From the NCBI GenBank assembly GCA_032718475.1, contig JAUCBJ010007481.1:1-32490 (forward strand): a DNA stretch of 32,490 nucleotides, given 5' to 3'. The notes beneath the pieces were generated by a model that searched no databases, had not been told where the DNA came from, and saw only the letters and a program-made list of their open reading frames with translations. The stretch's first letter is position 1; each line of letters opens with the position of its first letter. Source of the stretch: Nemertoderma westbladi. Lineage: Eukaryota; Xenacoelomorpha; Nemertodermatida; Nemertodermatidae. Position numbers and translations under genes: made by a program. Below are positions 1 to 8,449 of this stretch, one piece after another.

Positions 1-552
1 AAGGGAAAGGCATGGGCAGCCTTGAATAGGCTTTCCAGGATTTGGAAGTCACCGAGAATTAATCGGAAACTTAAGGTCCGATTATTTAGAGCAGCAGTAG
101 TTCCAGTACTCCTCTACGGGAGTCCATGCTGGGCTCTAACTGCTGAGGACACCAAATCTCTGGATGGCACATTCACAAGAATGCTACGCCGTGTTTATTG
201 TGTCAAGTACAATGCACACATCTCCAACCAGACACTATATAACATTGGAGGTGTCTCATTGGTTCCCCCAAGCTTGACACTAGAACAAAATCGCCTCCGC
301 TTTGCAGGACATTGCTTTCGCCGTGAGGACGAGCCAGTGCATAATCTTGTACTTTGTAGTGAATAAGCATGGTGGACAGCCCATGACTTTCTTGAGACGC
401 ATCTTAAAGGACACTGGCCTTGAAGATGCGGATGATCTAGCAAATGTCATGGGTGATAGGGAGTTGTGGCGGTGCAATTTTTTTGACAAGCCGGCACAGC
501 ATTCTTAAAAATGGAGCTGCAATGCAGCATGCCGATCGTAGTAGTAGTAGTA
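1..552 (+). mobile_element. RTE-like LINE, 3' fragment with (TAG)n tail (copy A)
   Basis: This is the 3' end of a non-LTR retrotransposon reverse-transcriptase ORF, cut by the window edge. Positions 22-366 read as the post-RT region (NRLSRIWKSPRINRKLKVR, then LLYGSPCWALT, RMLRRVY and RFAGHCFRRED). The region continues in another frame (302-508) with KHGGQPMTFLRRILKDTGLE and ANVMGDRELWR. Compared with the copy at 17997-18748, an 11-base deletion near 356 breaks the frame. A GTA/TAG microsatellite tail follows at 538-552. RTE assignment is from remembered resemblance to proteins annotated 'craniofacial development protein 2-like'. The copy lies in an intron of the receptor gene whose next exon begins at 585. 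It is not functional. Confidence 0.8.
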
Positions 553-584
553 TTAATACAAGTTTAATATAACTTTCACTTTAG

Positions 585-687
585 TGAAAATGTGTCCAAA
601 ACTAACAACGTGAGAAAGAAGAAAGTTGCTTGGGCCGATATTGAAGAACCAAATTCGAAAAAACAAAAGGTGAAGAAAACTCCTATA
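585..687 (+). CDS. Cys-loop receptor, M3-M4 loop exon, left part (interrupted by transposon)
   Basis: A pyrimidine-rich acceptor (TTTCACTTTAG, ending at 584) precedes an open stretch. It begins in codon phase 2 and runs GAA AAT GTG TCC... into a lysine-rich, hydrophilic peptide (RKKKVAWADIEEP, then KKQKVKKTPI). This suits the cytoplasmic M3-M4 loop of a ligand-gated ion channel. The frame is cut at 687/688 by the left end of a 3.2-kb transposon and would stop a few codons into it. The right remnant of the same exon lies at 3931-3942, and the M4 exon at 4336. The receptor assignment rests on the downstream exon and the splice phasing; this short segment alone would not prove it. Extracellular and M1-M3 exons must lie left of the window. 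Confidence 0.55.
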
Positions 688-703
688 GGGCATTATTGAA
701 AAG
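688..703 (+). repeat. Left terminal inverted repeat
   Basis: GGGCATTATTGAAAAG is the exact reverse complement of 3911-3926. It is preceded by TATA at 684-687, which also extends the palindromic match. Confidence 0.85.
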
Positions 704-1040
704 GTGTAACATTTTTCACTTCAAAAAAATGTTTCAATTTTCCGATTTTTTTTGTGCTATTGTGTAAAGCATATATTAAATCACATATTTTGTTGCGTTT
801 AAACTAACGTTATTGGATCCTTCAATAAATTTGATAAACTTTAAAAATGTGTCGTGCAACATGCCACAAAAAAAATCTTAAGAAGTGCAAATTAACTTCC
901 ATTAAAATGTTTAATAATCGTCCTTTTTGTGTGCGGTTTTTTTGAAACCCCATGTTTTGAGTGGTAAGGAATCGATCTGCACTATCCATTCCTTGTGTAT
1001 CCCGTTAGAAATATGAGTTCTAGCACCCCCTGTTCGATTC

Positions 1041-1284
1041 TGTGCGTTACTTTCCGTGCGTTACTTTTTTGTACAAAAGTTTATTTTTTTGATTCTTCCA
1101 ATTGGATTAGTGACTTCAAACTTTTAAAAGTTCGGGTTTTGAGCATTTTGATCCCTCCCTATTTGTTGGTGTTATCATTTTCGGGATTCTTTGTACCGAA
1201 TTTGGACGTCAAAGTTATTCCATGCGTTACATATTGTCAGTTCCGTGCGTTACATACTTACATATTATCAGTTCCTTGCATTAC
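1041..1284 (+). repeat. Subterminal repeat motifs, left arm
   Basis: Copies of CCGTGCGTTAC or close variants lie at 1041-1050 (TGTGCGTTAC), 1054-1064 (exact), 1220-1230 (CCATGCGTTAC), 1243-1253 (exact) and 1274-1284 (CCTTGCATTAC, decayed). Clustered subterminal motifs in DNA transposons are usually transposase-binding sites; that role here is inferred. Confidence 0.7.
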
Positions 1285-1863
1285 TATTAAATTTCTTTCA
1301 ACCCTCTTGGATGTAAATGAGGAATGATGACCAATGTAATATTGTACCGGTAAGACATACAGTATGACATGATTGTGTTGTGTATGTAGAGTAAGTCGAC
1401 TCTTACAACATTCAAGCCTAGCCTTTTCATTATACACTGTACACTGTATTAGGTCCAGTCTATACCGGTACACTGACAATTAGTTAGAAAAGCTACTTAA
1501 TACCTGCAGGCCAGCCTATCCAACTGGGACCAAAGGACTGTTTTTAGGGTAATCTAGGCCTAGGCTCATACTGGTACAGGTTGTACAGGCCTACAAAAGT
1601 AGTATAGTATAGTGTATAGTGTAGGCCAACAAAAACAAAATGTAACTTCTGAACTATGAGTATGACTATTACTGACTACTGGTCTGCTGGCAGCTCAGCA
1701 GCTGGTACTATTAGATTAGGCTAATGCCCCATAATGCAGTAATGTATTAAATTATTGTAATGTATTATGTATTCAAATTCAAGTTACCATATACTGATAT
1801 ACCATTCTCAGTTGTGTAATGAAGTACTGGTAGAGTGGTAGGTACGCTGCACCACTATCCCAG

Positions 1864-2818
1864 GCTATCATTTCTAAGTTAAATAGTAACCGTGTAATTC
1901 CATTTCGAACAATTCATTTCTGGAGTGATGGCTGTACTGCGCAGCTGCGCAGTTTAGATCACAGTACAGTATGCCTTTCATTTGTTCGAAACAAACTACT
2001 TAATGGCGGATGAGAAGTTTTGGAACTTCGGAGAAGCGCATCACTTCAAGGGACCGCATGACGGTGTGGGCGGTCTAGTGAAGCGAGCTGTTTACCGTCG
2101 AGTGGTCAGTGATTTAGTTGTAATCGATAGTGCCAAACATTTTGCAAATTTTGCATCTAACTTAGAGAGCCTGAACATCGAAATAGAGTATATTGATCGG
2201 GAAGCCGTCCGGGAGTTTCAGGAGAAGGTCGATTTCTCGTCTTGTCGCCCAATTACAATTAAGAATACATTGAAAGTACATCAGGTTGTTTTCGCACCAA
2301 GTGAGATTAAGTTTTATCAGTTTAGCCACTATAACAGCTCTGTTGTTGGTGGTAATAATGAGAAACCGATCGCCATCAAATCGATTTTAGTTAATGGTGA
2401 GGTGGATGTTAACTATATTGATGATAATGAATGTAATGAAACTGTGGTCGAATTTGATGAAACTGTTATTTGGAGTCCTGAGATTCCAAACGTTCTGAGA
2501 TATCCTTTCCTGAAGGAAATTGTTCCAGGAAGATTTGCTTTGGTCGAATTTCAGCCGGAGGAGGGCCGAAAATTCTATTGTGTTGGCAATATTGTATCTG
2601 CAGAGGATAAAGTAGATTCTCAGGACTTTACCTTGCGATTTCTGCGAAAACATATCACATTTCATGGGGAAATTGGTTTCACTTACCCAGCCGTTCCGGA
2701 TGAGTATCAGTATACTGTGAATTACAAATCAATTTCAGGTCTACTACCTACTCCGCCTCCTTCACGACGAGGTGTGTACAAATTTGACGTCAACTTCTCT
2801 GATTTTAATTTGAAATAG
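1864..2818 (+). pseudogene. Transposase-like protein, C-terminal portion, frameshifted
   Basis: The main open frame runs 1982-2818 (278 codons from a TTG; the first ATG is at 2003). It contains FWNFGEAHHFKGPHDGVGG, then VKRAVYRRV. Just upstream, in the +1-offset frame (1864-1950), I read AIISKLNSNRVIP and then WSDGCTAQLRS. From memory, a W-SDGC-QxRS block followed by an HxKGPxDGVGGxxKR block is a conserved pair in uncharacterised transposon-encoded proteins of invertebrates and fish. Here the two blocks lie in different frames, with a shift between about 1951 and 1970, so this copy is disabled. A possible splice acceptor (ACTATCCCAG) ends at 1863, suggesting earlier exons that I cannot find. 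The last ~90 residues (FALVEFQPEEGRKFYCVG, then FLRK, LLPTPPPSRRGVYKFDV) look like the small C-terminal domain of the same family. Function is inferred; no catalytic acidic triad can be confirmed. Confidence 0.65.
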
Positions 2819-2916
2819 GCGTTCAGTTAGTGTTTTTTGTTAATATGTTTGCATCCAGTATTTGTTAAAAAAAAGTACGTCGTGTTATTTAGTTATATTT
2901 CAGTTGGTAACAGTTT

Positions 2917-2922
2917 AATAAA
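2917..2922 (+). promoter_or_regulatory. Candidate polyadenylation signal of the transposon gene
   Basis: AATAAA lies about 100 bases after the TAG stop at 2816-2818. Such hexamers are common in AT-rich DNA, so position is the only support. Confidence 0.35.
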
Positions 2923-3237
2923 AGTAATAATTTTTTGATAATAACGAACCTATCCTATTATTAATTAATAATAACGAAACTGTCTATCAAATATCAAAAT
3001 TTTGTTAGTCCGGCAAAAAAACAGAAATATGTCTAAAAAATTAAATTATATATTGGTTGCAGAATAATTGATTCAATCAATGAAGGTCAAACATAACTTG
3101 CTCTGTTAAACACTCGATACTATGAATGTTATACTGTATCATTAAGACTAATGAATGTATTTAATTTGTTTCTTTCTTTTAGACTGTCGCTACAGTCTAC
3201 AGTATAGTTCAGCGCTCTTACATAGTCTATAGGATTA

Positions 3238-3264
3238 TTATGGTTTATTGTTAATAAACCATAA
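3238..3264. repeat. 12-bp perfect hairpin inside the transposon
   Basis: TTATGGTTTATT (3238-3249) and its exact complement (3253-3264) are separated by GTT. A second small hairpin, TAGACTGT-CGCT-ACAGTCTA, lies at 3180-3199. Both fall in the non-coding right arm of the DNA transposon. Confidence 0.7.
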
Positions 3265-3514
3265 AGGCTTGCCTACATACTGACTGTAGAAGCCCAGTGT
3301 AAACCATATCAGTGATAACTTTACTACAGTAGTAATTATTCAGGGTACATTTTGAGGAGCAGTTTCGTTTAAATGGCTTTCTAATAGTTGAATGGGTGTC
3401 TGAAGAAATATATCATTTTATACTACATTAATTTTGTTAATTTATCCATCATATGGCACGTAATTAGTGCTGTCCATCATTTGATATTGAGAAATTTTGA
3501 ACTCCAAATATTAT

Positions 3515-3901
3515 CCGTGCGTTACTTTCCGTGCGTTACGGGAGCCACATTTAGTAAAATTGAAAGTTTTCCACTTTCTCTTTGACTTTGATCGTTAAAA
3601 TTAATGGAGCAGTTAGATGGGTTATTGCTCTACCAGTACACAATTTTTAAACCAGTTTAGTAGGGGAACTCGAATGATATTGAGATTACCATTTTGGTCT
3701 ATTTTTTTTGTCAAAATTCAATCCGTGCGTTACCGAAACTAAATATTGAATTATTTCCATTAATATAATGTTAGGACTGAAAATAAAAATGAAAAATTAA
3801 TTAGTTAGTGATATAGAATAATTTCATCAACTTGGTAATACAAAAATATCAATTTAAGCGAACAAAAACGAACAAAGGAGCATTCATATTCCGTGCGTTA
3901 C
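3515..3901 (+). repeat. Subterminal repeat motifs, right arm
   Basis: Four exact copies of CCGTGCGTTAC lie at 3515-3525, 3529-3539, 3723-3733 and 3891-3901, the last ending 9 bases before the right terminal repeat. They have the same orientation as those in the left arm, so the two arms are not mirror images for this motif. Confidence 0.75.
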
Positions 3902-3910
3902 CAGAAATGA

Positions 3911-3926
3911 CTTTTCAATAATGCCC
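3911..3926 (-). repeat. Right terminal inverted repeat
   Basis: CTTTTCAATAATGCCC is the exact complement of 688-703. TATA follows at 3927-3930. Confidence 0.85.
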
Positions 3927-3930
3927 TATA

Positions 3931-3942
3931 ATTGACCTCATT
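3931..3942 (+). CDS. Cys-loop receptor, right remnant of the interrupted loop exon
   Basis: ATT GAC CTC ATT (I-D-L-I) is followed at once by the consensus 5' splice donor GTAAGT (3943-3948). If the transposon and one TATA copy are removed, position 687 joins 3931 in frame. The exon then ends in phase 0, matching the phase-0 start of the M4 exon at 4336. The segment is too short to identify alone; support comes from the donor, the phase and the flanking pieces. Confidence 0.5.
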
Positions 3943-4335
3943 GTAAGTTGCAGAATATACCGGAATACTGGCTGACAATATTTTGCTTGCTTCGGTTAAA
4001 GTTTAATTTTCTGATAAATTTTGGGCAGTTTCGAAACTCTGTACTATATTGGGAATAGAAAACTTATATATTATGGAAAATAATAATAATTAATATATTA
4101 AAATAGGCTACTTTATGTAAAAATCGCGTTATGAGTCATAACGTTCGAAGTTCCATTAAGAATTTCAGGAAATTCCTAAACTATGTATGATAAACTCGAT
4201 TGATACTCAACGCAATGAAACAAATTACAAATTTTTTCTATTTTACAAAGGTTGTGTATTTGAACCCAGCAAGCTTATTTATTCATGTTACGACACTTTT
4301 CTAGACTAACCATTAATTTCGTGTTTCTAATTCAG

Positions 4336-4536
4336 GGAAAGCGCACCCCTTGGATACAATGGATAAAGGAAAAGTTGTGGCCAGAGAATGTAATTCCACG
4401 AACTCTGAGTTATTATGAATGGATAATCCGCCTGATTTTGCCTGTATCTTTTATTATATTCAACTTCGTCTATTGGGTTTTCATTCTCTCTGTTTCTTCT
4501 ACTATGATGGATAATTACATGGAATATGAACTTTGA
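4336..4536 (+). CDS. Cys-loop receptor, terminal exon with transmembrane segment M4
   Basis: After a good acceptor (TTTCTAATTCAG, ending 4335) the frame GGA AAG CGC ACC... runs 66 codons to TGA. It starts GKRTPWIQWIKEKLWPE and then has a tyrosine-tryptophan segment (YYEWIIRLILPVSF) and a hydrophobic helix (IIFNFVYWVFILSV). This is the usual M4 pattern of GlyR/GABA-type subunits: an aromatic and Arg before a helix with I/F-P-x-S/A-F and F-N-x-x-Y-W. A short C-terminal tail (MMDNYMEYEL) follows. This gene is of the conventional spliced type and is clearly distinct in M4 sequence from the intronless receptors at 7250 and 21930. Because the preceding exon holds a 3.2-kb insertion, this allele probably makes no normal transcript, unless the insertion is spliced out or polymorphic. 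Confidence 0.7.
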   Translation, partial: GKRTPWIQWIKEKLWPENVIPRTLSYYEWIIRLILPVSFIIFNFVYWVFILSVSSTMMDNYMEYEL

Positions 4537-5929
4537 CAACGAGAACTGCTGAATGATTAGATAAGAGAAAAAACATATGGCTTGCATATCTGCATTGACC
4601 ATCTAGATTCAGGCCATACTTTTACATAAATATGTAGGTACATTTCCGTAGGTCTAGGTTATGTTTTTGCATGCCTGCATGATTTTTTTATATTAGGCAC
4701 ACTAATAATAGGCACATTTAATATTATTTTCCATACGCAGTTGGCATTACACAGTTTCCAAGAATTGTATAACAAGGAAGTTTCATTATTAAGGAGTTAG
4801 TGGCTCTAATAGCCATATTTATCAAATAAATATGTAGGCTCTTTTCACACATCAATAATTTAAAAGAGATTTTCGTTTTCAGTTTGATTTAATCTTAATG
4901 TTATTTAATTTCCAAACGAATTTATTCTATAGTACGGTATAGTTTTTAAAACGTTATACATGAATAATAAATTGATTTAATTTAAATACTAACTAGGCTT
5001 GAGTAAATAAATATATAATTAACAATGTTGGATATGCCTATGTAACATATTTTTTATAATTGACTTCAGCCATATATAGACTTTGACTATATACTGTACT
5101 GTACAATAAATACATACATCACCCCCCCCCCCCCCCCCCCCCCCCATACACAATAATTATTTTACATTATGATTTTGTAATGCTCTTATATTGTATTTTA
5201 TTGTATATCAATATATTATGAGTCAATAAAAATCACAAGTTTTTATTTCATTGCCATAAATTAAATTATATATTTTGGTCTTTTCATTCTTTCTTTAATG
5301 TCTATTATACTTAAACAAAAATCTTATCAATACAGTACAAAACATCTAAAATCGAAATCACACCCACATGCAAAATAATAATTGCTGATGACATGTCAGC
5401 TATCAGATGATGTTGTAGGTTTCGCAAGCAAGAATTGCCTATGTGTAATTAACCACTGGGAATTCTCACCACAAACTTATGCAAATCATCTTCCTGCATA
5501 ATTATAATAATGGACAGGACATGTTAATATAGCACATTTAATGCGTTTGTAATTATGTTCTTGCCCAATTCCAACCCATTGCCCACAATTCAGCAGTAGT
5601 ATATTATTATATAAAAGGTTGTTACCGATTATATCTTTGTTGGTTGCTAGTACATAAAAGATCCCAAGCTAGCACAAGACAACAATCTATTATTATCTAA
5701 ATTAGAACTTTAACACAAAACAGGCAGTAATGACAATTGTGAAATCAATATGCCTAACCATGAAATCTGGCAACCAAAGTTTACACCAGAATAAAATAGA
5801 TGTGAACAGTCTTGTTTGTCCTGCTCCAGCTCATATTTGATCAAGATGCCTAACACAATTAGAGTATATCTAGCAAATTTTATTCCCTCTTAATTGAAGA
5901 GTTGTCAAGCATCTGCAGGTAACATTGTT
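4537..5929. other. Non-coding stretch with AATAAA candidates and a poly-C run
   Basis: No coding frame can be supported here. AATAAA at 4825-4830 is a candidate polyadenylation signal for the receptor gene. It lies in a small hairpin (CATATTTAT-CAA-ATAAATATG). A C24 run sits at 5122-5145. The rest is AT-rich spacer. Confidence 0.5.
5122..5145 (+). repeat. Poly-C run (24)
   Basis: Uninterrupted cytosine homopolymer following TACATACATCA. Confidence 0.9.
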
Positions 5930-6920
5930 GACTAGTTTAAGTCCTTTTCTAGATCACATATGTTCAGCAAACTTGTCTTATATGGGATTACTGAGGAAAT
6001 TATTCCACAATCAGATTACTGATGGTTTGACAACATTTGTGACTACTGCTGATGCTGACACAGACCTATACAAAGTTTTAAAGGAGCAGTCTAGGGTGAC
6101 ACAGTTGTAACCTTTTTAATCAAAATTATGGTTAACTATTTTCAATACATGGAGCTATCCTTAGGTTATCATAATGAATGATTGTACATGTTCCACTGGC
6201 TACTGGTTCCGAAAATCCAGGAAATGCAGCAAAGTACGTAATTGATCTAGATTTGCTGAAGACTCTGAGAATTTATCTGAGAATCACTAGAGTGGGCCCA
6301 ATGGCTCCTGCTTCTAGTGTTGATCTCTTTGATAACTCCAAAAAGAACAAAATTTCGATAGTCAACTTCGACAGTCCTCAGGAAATGTGTCTGATAGTAT
6401 GACTATTAGCTCCAGGGGTGGCTTACTTGAGCATGTGGATGACTGCTGCCACTTGCGATCATGGATCCGGAAGTCAGGTGGAGAACTTCGAATACTTAAG
6501 ATGAAGGAATGATAAACATTAAGTGGGATGTTCAGGATTTGGAAATCATATAGAATAAGTCAAAAACGTAATATTCCATTTACTTAGAAGAGAAGTAGAA
6601 AAGTACTCCTATATGGGAGGCCATGCAGACACAACTCTCTGGAAAACACATTTATAAGATTGGTATATCAGGTTATCACATTACCACCCCCCCCCCCCCC
6701 CCCCCCCCCCTCCTGCAAGCTTGCCATTTGAACAGAACCGGTTCCACTTCAGCCTTTGCACAACCTTATTTTAAGGGAACCCCATGGAGAGAATAATAAA
6801 TAAGCATGATGGACTGGACATGGACTTTCTTGAGATGCATCTTAAGGACACTGGCTTTTTAGAAGATGCAGATAATCTGCAAAAGTCATGGTGAATAGGG
6901 AATTACTGATCGTAGATAGA
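5930..6920 (+). mobile_element. Decayed RTE-like LINE (copy D)
   Basis: Pieces of the same LINE family as copy A appear in order with many indels. Around 6020-6100 I read DGLTTFVTTADADTDLYKVL (RT region before the QGD motif). At 6290-6480 comes PMAPASSVDLFDNSKKNK, a divergent copy of the IVNFDSPQ segment, then a remnant of the HVDD...LRSWIRKSGG segment. After 6780 come remnants of the KHGGQPMTFLRRIL...GLEDAD segment. Most of the QGD-to-FADD core is missing, and a C24 run (6687-6710) is inserted where the post-RT region should continue. The open frames at 5925-6110 and 6178-6402 are fragments of this dead element, not genes. Confidence 0.65.
6687..6710 (+). repeat. Poly-C run (24)
   Basis: Uninterrupted cytosine homopolymer within the decayed LINE at 5930-6920. 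Confidence 0.9.
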
Positions 6921-7037
6921 CAGATTCCATCTTACATATAATAGTGATGTCAGCAATGTCATATCATGAACAAGTTTTACATATGGAAGTGATTCACCTA
7001 TGTTGTTGACAAACAAGCAATTTTATAGAAAAAGGTA

Positions 7038-7043
7038 TTTATT
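7038..7043 (-). promoter_or_regulatory. Candidate polyadenylation signal for the 7250-8449 receptor
   Basis: AATAAA on the minus strand, about 207 bases past the stop codon. Support is positional only. Confidence 0.3.
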
Positions 7044-7249
7044 TGATCATGACTTAAATACAAACTCATACCATTCTTATGTTGTTACAACATTTGGTCT
7101 ATTATCTCTTAAAATATTGTAAATTGGAATAAATATTTTTTATGGCAATGAAATAATGCTGAAACTGATATATATATACAATATACACTTTGAATATTAT
7201 AATTTAATTATGATATTCATCTTATGTTATCATCTTACAATTGTCATTT

Positions 7250-8449
7250 TTATAAAATCAATTCATAGATACAAAAATAAAGTGCAATTGCTATAGTATA
7301 TAACAGAGGAAATAAATACTTCGACACATCATCAATATATGTAGCAAGATCTCCCACATGCTTTCTGTTACATAATAATTTGTCGTCATACCTTTTACCG
7401 AAATAGCAAACCAATAAAAATTCAATAAGGCTACAAAAAACAAAAATATATGCAATAGCAAACGTCACATCTAAAGCATTAACATAAGCGACATTAGGAA
7501 GTCTGGTATATGTGTTTAGAGCTATAGTTATGACTATAAGAATAGTGGTTATTGTGAGTGCAGCCCGAGCTGGAAGTGCTTTACGATCCACCCAGAATGC
7601 AACCCAAGACATCACAACTGCCAAAGTTAATGGAAAATAAACAGTAACAATAAATGCACTGGTACGCCTTTTAAAGGTAACTTTTATTGAGAGATATGAA
7701 AATGATCTGTCAACATATTTTGCTTCTTTCTCTTCTAATGTGAGATCACTAGTAGTCAAGTTTTCATACTGTGTAAATTCCAAAATTTTATCAATTATTT
7801 CAACACCCTTGTTATTATCATTTGGTTGCCAGAATTTCAACACAACATTTTTAGTATCAAATCCATAACTTTCCAATTGTATTGTACACGTTTGAGAATC
7901 CATTGGGTAATTAGTAAAATCGAAACGACATCTGGTTCTTATGCTGACACGTTGAGACATATTTATATCACCATTTGAAGAAACAACAATAAACGAGTTT
8001 GGCATTGGATCCATGAATACTATAGTTGAGATACTGTTGCTAAAGAATACGTCAGGCCTCCACATTTGATCTAGGATTAAAGATCCAATTGTTATAGATC
8101 CGTTTTGAATGTTAAATGTTTTATTGTATGCAAGTCGGGGATCATTCCAACATAAACGTAAATATATATCAGTGCTGAAAGACATGTCCTCATCATTAAT
8201 ATCACCAATTGAAATTATACCAACATTAACACCAACGTCAACAATGCCTTTACCAATATTTGGTCTTGTCAGTTTATTATAACCTTGTTTATATTGAAGG
8301 ATGTCACTCAGATGGTTTATTATCTTCGCTTCTAGACTCAAATTAGCGGCACCTAAACCATTTTCATTTTCTTCACCAACAGATGTTGTAATAATAATAC
8401 TAATAATTAATATAACAGATAATATAAATGACATATTTAACGATAACAT
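7250..8449 (-). CDS. Intronless glycine/GABA-receptor-like anion channel subunit
   Basis: A 399-aa pentameric Cys-loop receptor subunit encoded in one uninterrupted frame. A hydrophobic signal peptide spans about residues 1-25. The ligand-binding domain includes loop D (DMSFSTDIYLRLCWND), loop A (WRPDVFFSNS) and the Cys-loop Cys174-Cys188 with 13 residues between, followed by the GlyR-like QLESYGF. M1 is about 264-286. The PAR motif (293-295) before M2 (296-318) is the signature of Cl- selective channels; pore position 2' is Ala, 6' Thr, 9' Leu. M3 is about 325-348 and M4 about 377-395. The M3-M4 loop is only ~25 residues, far shorter than in most vertebrate subunits. The Pro normally after the first loop cysteine is Arg. 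The paralogue at 21930-23234 is very similar from residue 55 to M3. Lack of introns suggests origin by retroposition and then duplication (inference). The ligand cannot be told from sequence alone. Confidence 0.9.
   Translation of the reverse strand: MLSLNMSFILSVILIISIIITTSVGEENENGLGAANLSLEAKIINHLSDILQYKQGYNKLTRPNIGKGIVDVGVNVGIISIGDINDEDMSFSTDIYLRLCWNDPRLAYNKTFNIQNGSITIGSLILDQMWRPDVFFSNSISTIVFMDPMPNSFIVVSSNGDINMSQRVSIRTRCRFDFTNYPMDSQTCTIQLESYGFDTKNVVLKFWQPNDNNKGVEIIDKILEFTQYENLTTSDLTLEEKEAKYVDRSFSYLSIKVTFKRRTSAFIVTVYFPLTLAVVMSWVAFWVDRKALPARAALTITTILIVITIALNTYTRLPNVAYVNALDVTFAIAYIFVFCSLIEFLLVCYFGKRYDDKLLCNRKHVGDLATYIDDVSKYLFPLLYTIAIALYFCIYELIL

Larger units (their letters stand above)
688..3926 (+). 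mobile_element. Terminal-inverted-repeat DNA transposon, unassigned superfamily
   Basis: The element is 3239 bp. Perfect 16-bp terminal inverted repeats begin GGGCATTATTGAAAAG (688-703) and end with its complement (3911-3926). TATA abuts both ends (684-687 and 3927-3930), compatible with a 4-bp or a 2-bp TA target duplication. TATA is palindromic, so the exact boundary is ambiguous. Inside are a single transposase-like coding region (1864-2818, frameshifted) and repeated CCGTGCGTTAC motifs in both arms, with otherwise non-coding sequence. The coding region covers only the C-terminal part of the expected protein, so this copy is probably a non-autonomous, internally deleted derivative. It interrupts an exon of a Cys-loop receptor gene. 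I do not recognise the superfamily. Confidence 0.8.

Noticed and set aside
995-1327. 110-aa frame inside the transposon
   Set aside because: It spans the subterminal CCGTGCGTTAC repeats and has no family resemblance; a non-coding arm is more likely.
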